Source: Cytophagales bacterium (lineage in GTDB: Bacteria; Bacteroidota; Bacteroidia; Cytophagales; UBA9547). Taken from it: a DNA stretch of 15,054 nucleotides. The first letter of the stretch is position 1. Each line of letters opens with the position of its first letter. The notes beneath the pieces are model-generated. The model worked only from the letters and a program-made list of their open reading frames with translations. It had not been told where the DNA came from and ran no database searches. Shown piece by piece: positions 13,836 through 15,054 of this stretch. The stretch is taken from positions 1 to 15,054 of the forward strand of contig JAAFJZ010000013.1 of assembly GCA_013298205.1 (NCBI GenBank), read 5' to 3'. Made by a program: the position numbers and the translations under genes.

Positions 13836-13864
13836 TGGCTAAGCAACCCGAACAAATGGTCTGA
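13835..13864 (+). pseudogene. hsdR: Truncated hsdR start cut by the GxxExxY cassette
   Basis: ATG at 13835 overlaps the hsdS stop (TAATG), the normal coupling for hsdS-hsdR. It encodes M-A-K-Q-P-E-Q-M, then V and a TGA that belong to the cassette's left inverted repeat. The intact hsdR at 14408 begins M-S-K-Q-P-E-Q-I. Six of eight residues and 17 of 24 bases agree, and five of the seven base differences lie in third codon positions. This stub is therefore best read as the original hsdR start, left behind when the cassette came between. Confidence 0.65.
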
Positions 13865-14405
13865 ATCAGGATTGACAGGATTAAAGGATAAACAAGATTA
13901 TTAAAATTATGACATTAGATGAGATAACATATAAAATAAATGGATGTGCTATGAAGGTTCACAACACATTAGGCAACGGGTTTCAGGAAGTAATTTACCA
14001 GCGTTGCCTTGCAATTGAATTGGGTAAGGCAGGATTAGAGTTCGGAAGGGAAATTGAGCAAACCATTTTTTATGATGGAGTTGAAGTAGGAACAAGAAGG
14101 GCTGATTTTGTTGTGGAAAGCAAAGTAATTGTTGAACTGAAAGCATTAATAAATTTGGAAGATGTGCATTTGGCTCAGGCAAAAAACTATGTAGTTGCTT
14201 ACGATTTTCCAATTGGATTACTTATCAATTTTGGAGCAACAAGCTTGCAATTCAAAAAGGTTTTCAATCCTAAATACAATCAAAATCCTGTAAATCCTAA
14301 ACTATCTGAATCAAGATTCACTGGATTAAAAGATCACAGGATTGAAAAAAATAATGATACAGATAATCATGCAAATCCTAAAATCTTATAAATCCTGATT
14401 CAGAC
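13859..14405 (+). mobile_element. GxxExxY cassette bounded by 15-bp inverted repeats
   Basis: GTCTGAATCAGGATT at 13859-13873 is repeated in exact reverse complement at 14391-14405. Looser similarity continues inward for some 25 more bases, as AGGATT-type units spaced by about 10 bases. A second inner copy of the right-end unit lies at 14284-14298, and a TGAATC-AA-GATTCA palindrome at 14307-14320. The only gene inside is the GxxExxY gene, and no transposase is present. The element lies between a truncated and an intact copy of the hsdR start. It looks like a small mobile or mobilisable unit of about 547 bp. The mechanism is unknown. Confidence 0.6.
13909..14391 (+). CDS. GxxExxY-family PD-(D/E)XK nuclease-like protein, 160 aa
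   Basis: Small protein of the GxxExxY family, assigned to the PD-(D/E)XK nuclease superfamily; its role is not established. The naming motif is G24-F-Q-E27-V-I-Y30. The nuclease-like core has D66 in RADFVVE, followed by E76-L-K78 in IVELKAL, the expected D...E-x-K arrangement. A helix with HLAQAKNYV follows, then GLLINFGATSLQFKKVFNPK closes the fold at about residue 122. The remaining 38 residues (rich in N, P, K, D) are low in complexity and are encoded by the repeat units at the cassette's right end, so the tail is probably not part of the functional fold. The start is ATG 13909; the preceding bases are cassette repeat. Unusual placement between hsdS and hsdR. Confidence 0.88.
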   Translation: MTLDEITYKINGCAMKVHNTLGNGFQEVIYQRCLAIELGKAGLEFGREIEQTIFYDGVEVGTRRADFVVESKVIVELKALINLEDVHLAQAKNYVVAYDFPIGLLINFGATSLQFKKVFNPKYNQNPVNPKLSESRFTGLKDHRIEKNNDTDNHANPKIL

Positions 14406-14407
14406 AA

Positions 14408-15054
14408 ATGAGTAAACAGCCGGAGCAAATACTTGAAGAGCAACTTGTAAGCCAACTGCAAAGGTTGGGTTATGGCTTGGTGCAATTGAAAGACGAGAAA
14501 GATTTAATTGGTAACCTCAAACAACAATTAGAGAAACACAACAACATCCAATTCAGCAAAGCTGAACTGGAAAAAGTGCTGAATATATTGAGCAAAGGTT
14601 CGGTATTTGAAAAAGCCAAAACACTTAGAGAAAAACAGCACATTATAACAGATAGTGGCGACAACCTGTATTTTGAGTTTATTAATTCAGAACATTGGTG
14701 TCAAAATCAGTTTCAGGTTACACATCAAATAACCGTTGAAGGCACTTACAAAAACCGATATGATGTTACCTTGTTGGTAAATGGTCTGCCATTGGTACAA
14801 ATAGAATTGAAACGCAGAGGACTGGAACTGAAAGAAGCATTCAACCAAATCAACCGCTATCAACGACATTCGTTTGGGGCAAACGCTGCTTTGTTTCAAT
14901 ATTTACAAATTTTTGTAATCAGCAACGGAGTAAATACAAAGTATTACGCCAACAACAAGCATCAATCATTCAAACAAACTTTTTATTGGACAGACAAAGA
15001 AAACAAACGCCTTACCAACATTCTCAATGGTTTTACGAGTGAGTTTTTAGAACC
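14408..15054 (+). CDS. hsdR: Type I restriction endonuclease subunit, N-terminal part (runs off window)
   Basis: R subunit, which with HsdM and HsdS translocates DNA and cuts it. The 215 residues visible are the N-terminal nuclease domain. They open MSKQPEQILEEQLVSQLQRLGY, as in Bacteroidota homologues. A helical stretch follows, then the PD-(D/E)XK site: D119 in NRYDVTLL and E133-L-K135 in VQIELKRRG. QINRYQRHSF (147-156) and LFQYLQIFVISNGVNTKYY are also standard. The helicase motor would lie beyond the right edge. The start ATG lies two bases after the cassette's right inverted repeat, so upstream signals for its translation are the cassette's own sequence; the former coupling to the hsdS stop is lost. 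Confidence 0.95.
   Translation, partial: MSKQPEQILEEQLVSQLQRLGYGLVQLKDEKDLIGNLKQQLEKHNNIQFSKAELEKVLNILSKGSVFEKAKTLREKQHIITDSGDNLYFEFINSEHWCQNQFQVTHQITVEGTYKNRYDVTLLVNGLPLVQIELKRRGLELKEAFNQINRYQRHSFGANAALFQYLQIFVISNGVNTKYYANNKHQSFKQTFYWTDKENKRLTNILNGFTSEFLE

Overview
The window looks like chromosomal DNA from a member of the phylum Bacteroidota. The evidence is a type IX secretion (T9SS) C-terminal sorting domain with the FTPNQDGIND signature at the end of a 909-residue secreted protein, AT-rich intergenic DNA without clear Shine-Dalgarno sequences, several promoters of the Bacteroidota form TTG-N19..21-TAnnTTTG, and a 47-bp CRISPR repeat of the type II-C kind found in this phylum. Genus cannot be told from the sequence alone.

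Region 1 (1-3330) is the CRISPR neighbourhood and is almost free of ordinary genes. Seven 47-bp repeats with 29-30 bp spacers occupy 1-508 and the array runs off the left edge, so no cas gene is visible. Read on the minus strand, every repeat carries a good promoter (TTG-N19-TATCTTTG), which suggests repeat-driven crRNA transcription. To the right lie three degenerate repeats (1158, 2099, 3166). The third has a promoter-like sequence in front and hairpins plus a terminator behind it, and is the best tracrRNA candidate. Between them are several short, structured, self-terminated RNA-like units. Two (629-696, 747-810) are tandem copies; a third relative (2990-3046) lies on the opposite strand. 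An unrelated one is at 2149-2221. Two unrecognised proteins (272 aa, and a 102-aa membrane protein) and a 5'-truncated gene remnant complete the region.

Region 2 (3469-9643) is ordinary chromosome. It holds a 48-aa single-pass membrane peptide, a conserved protein with aminoglycoside-phosphotransferase-like kinase motifs, a LolC/LolE-type ABC permease directly upstream of it on the minus strand, the divergently transcribed T9SS cargo protein, and dCTP deaminase.

Region 3 (10026 to the right edge) is a type I restriction-modification operon on the plus strand: hsdM, a RhuM-family gene, hsdS, a GxxExxY-family gene and hsdR (cut by the window end). The methyltransferase and specificity subunits would form the modification enzyme, and HsdR adds cleavage. 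The GxxExxY gene lies in a cassette of about 547 bp bounded by 15-bp perfect inverted repeats. The cassette sits inside the first codons of an older hsdR start: an eight-codon hsdR-like stub overlapping the hsdS stop is cut off at the cassette's left end, and a diverged second copy of the same codons begins the intact hsdR just past the right end. This is the most interesting structure in the window, together with the small-RNA and degenerate-repeat cluster beside the CRISPR array.
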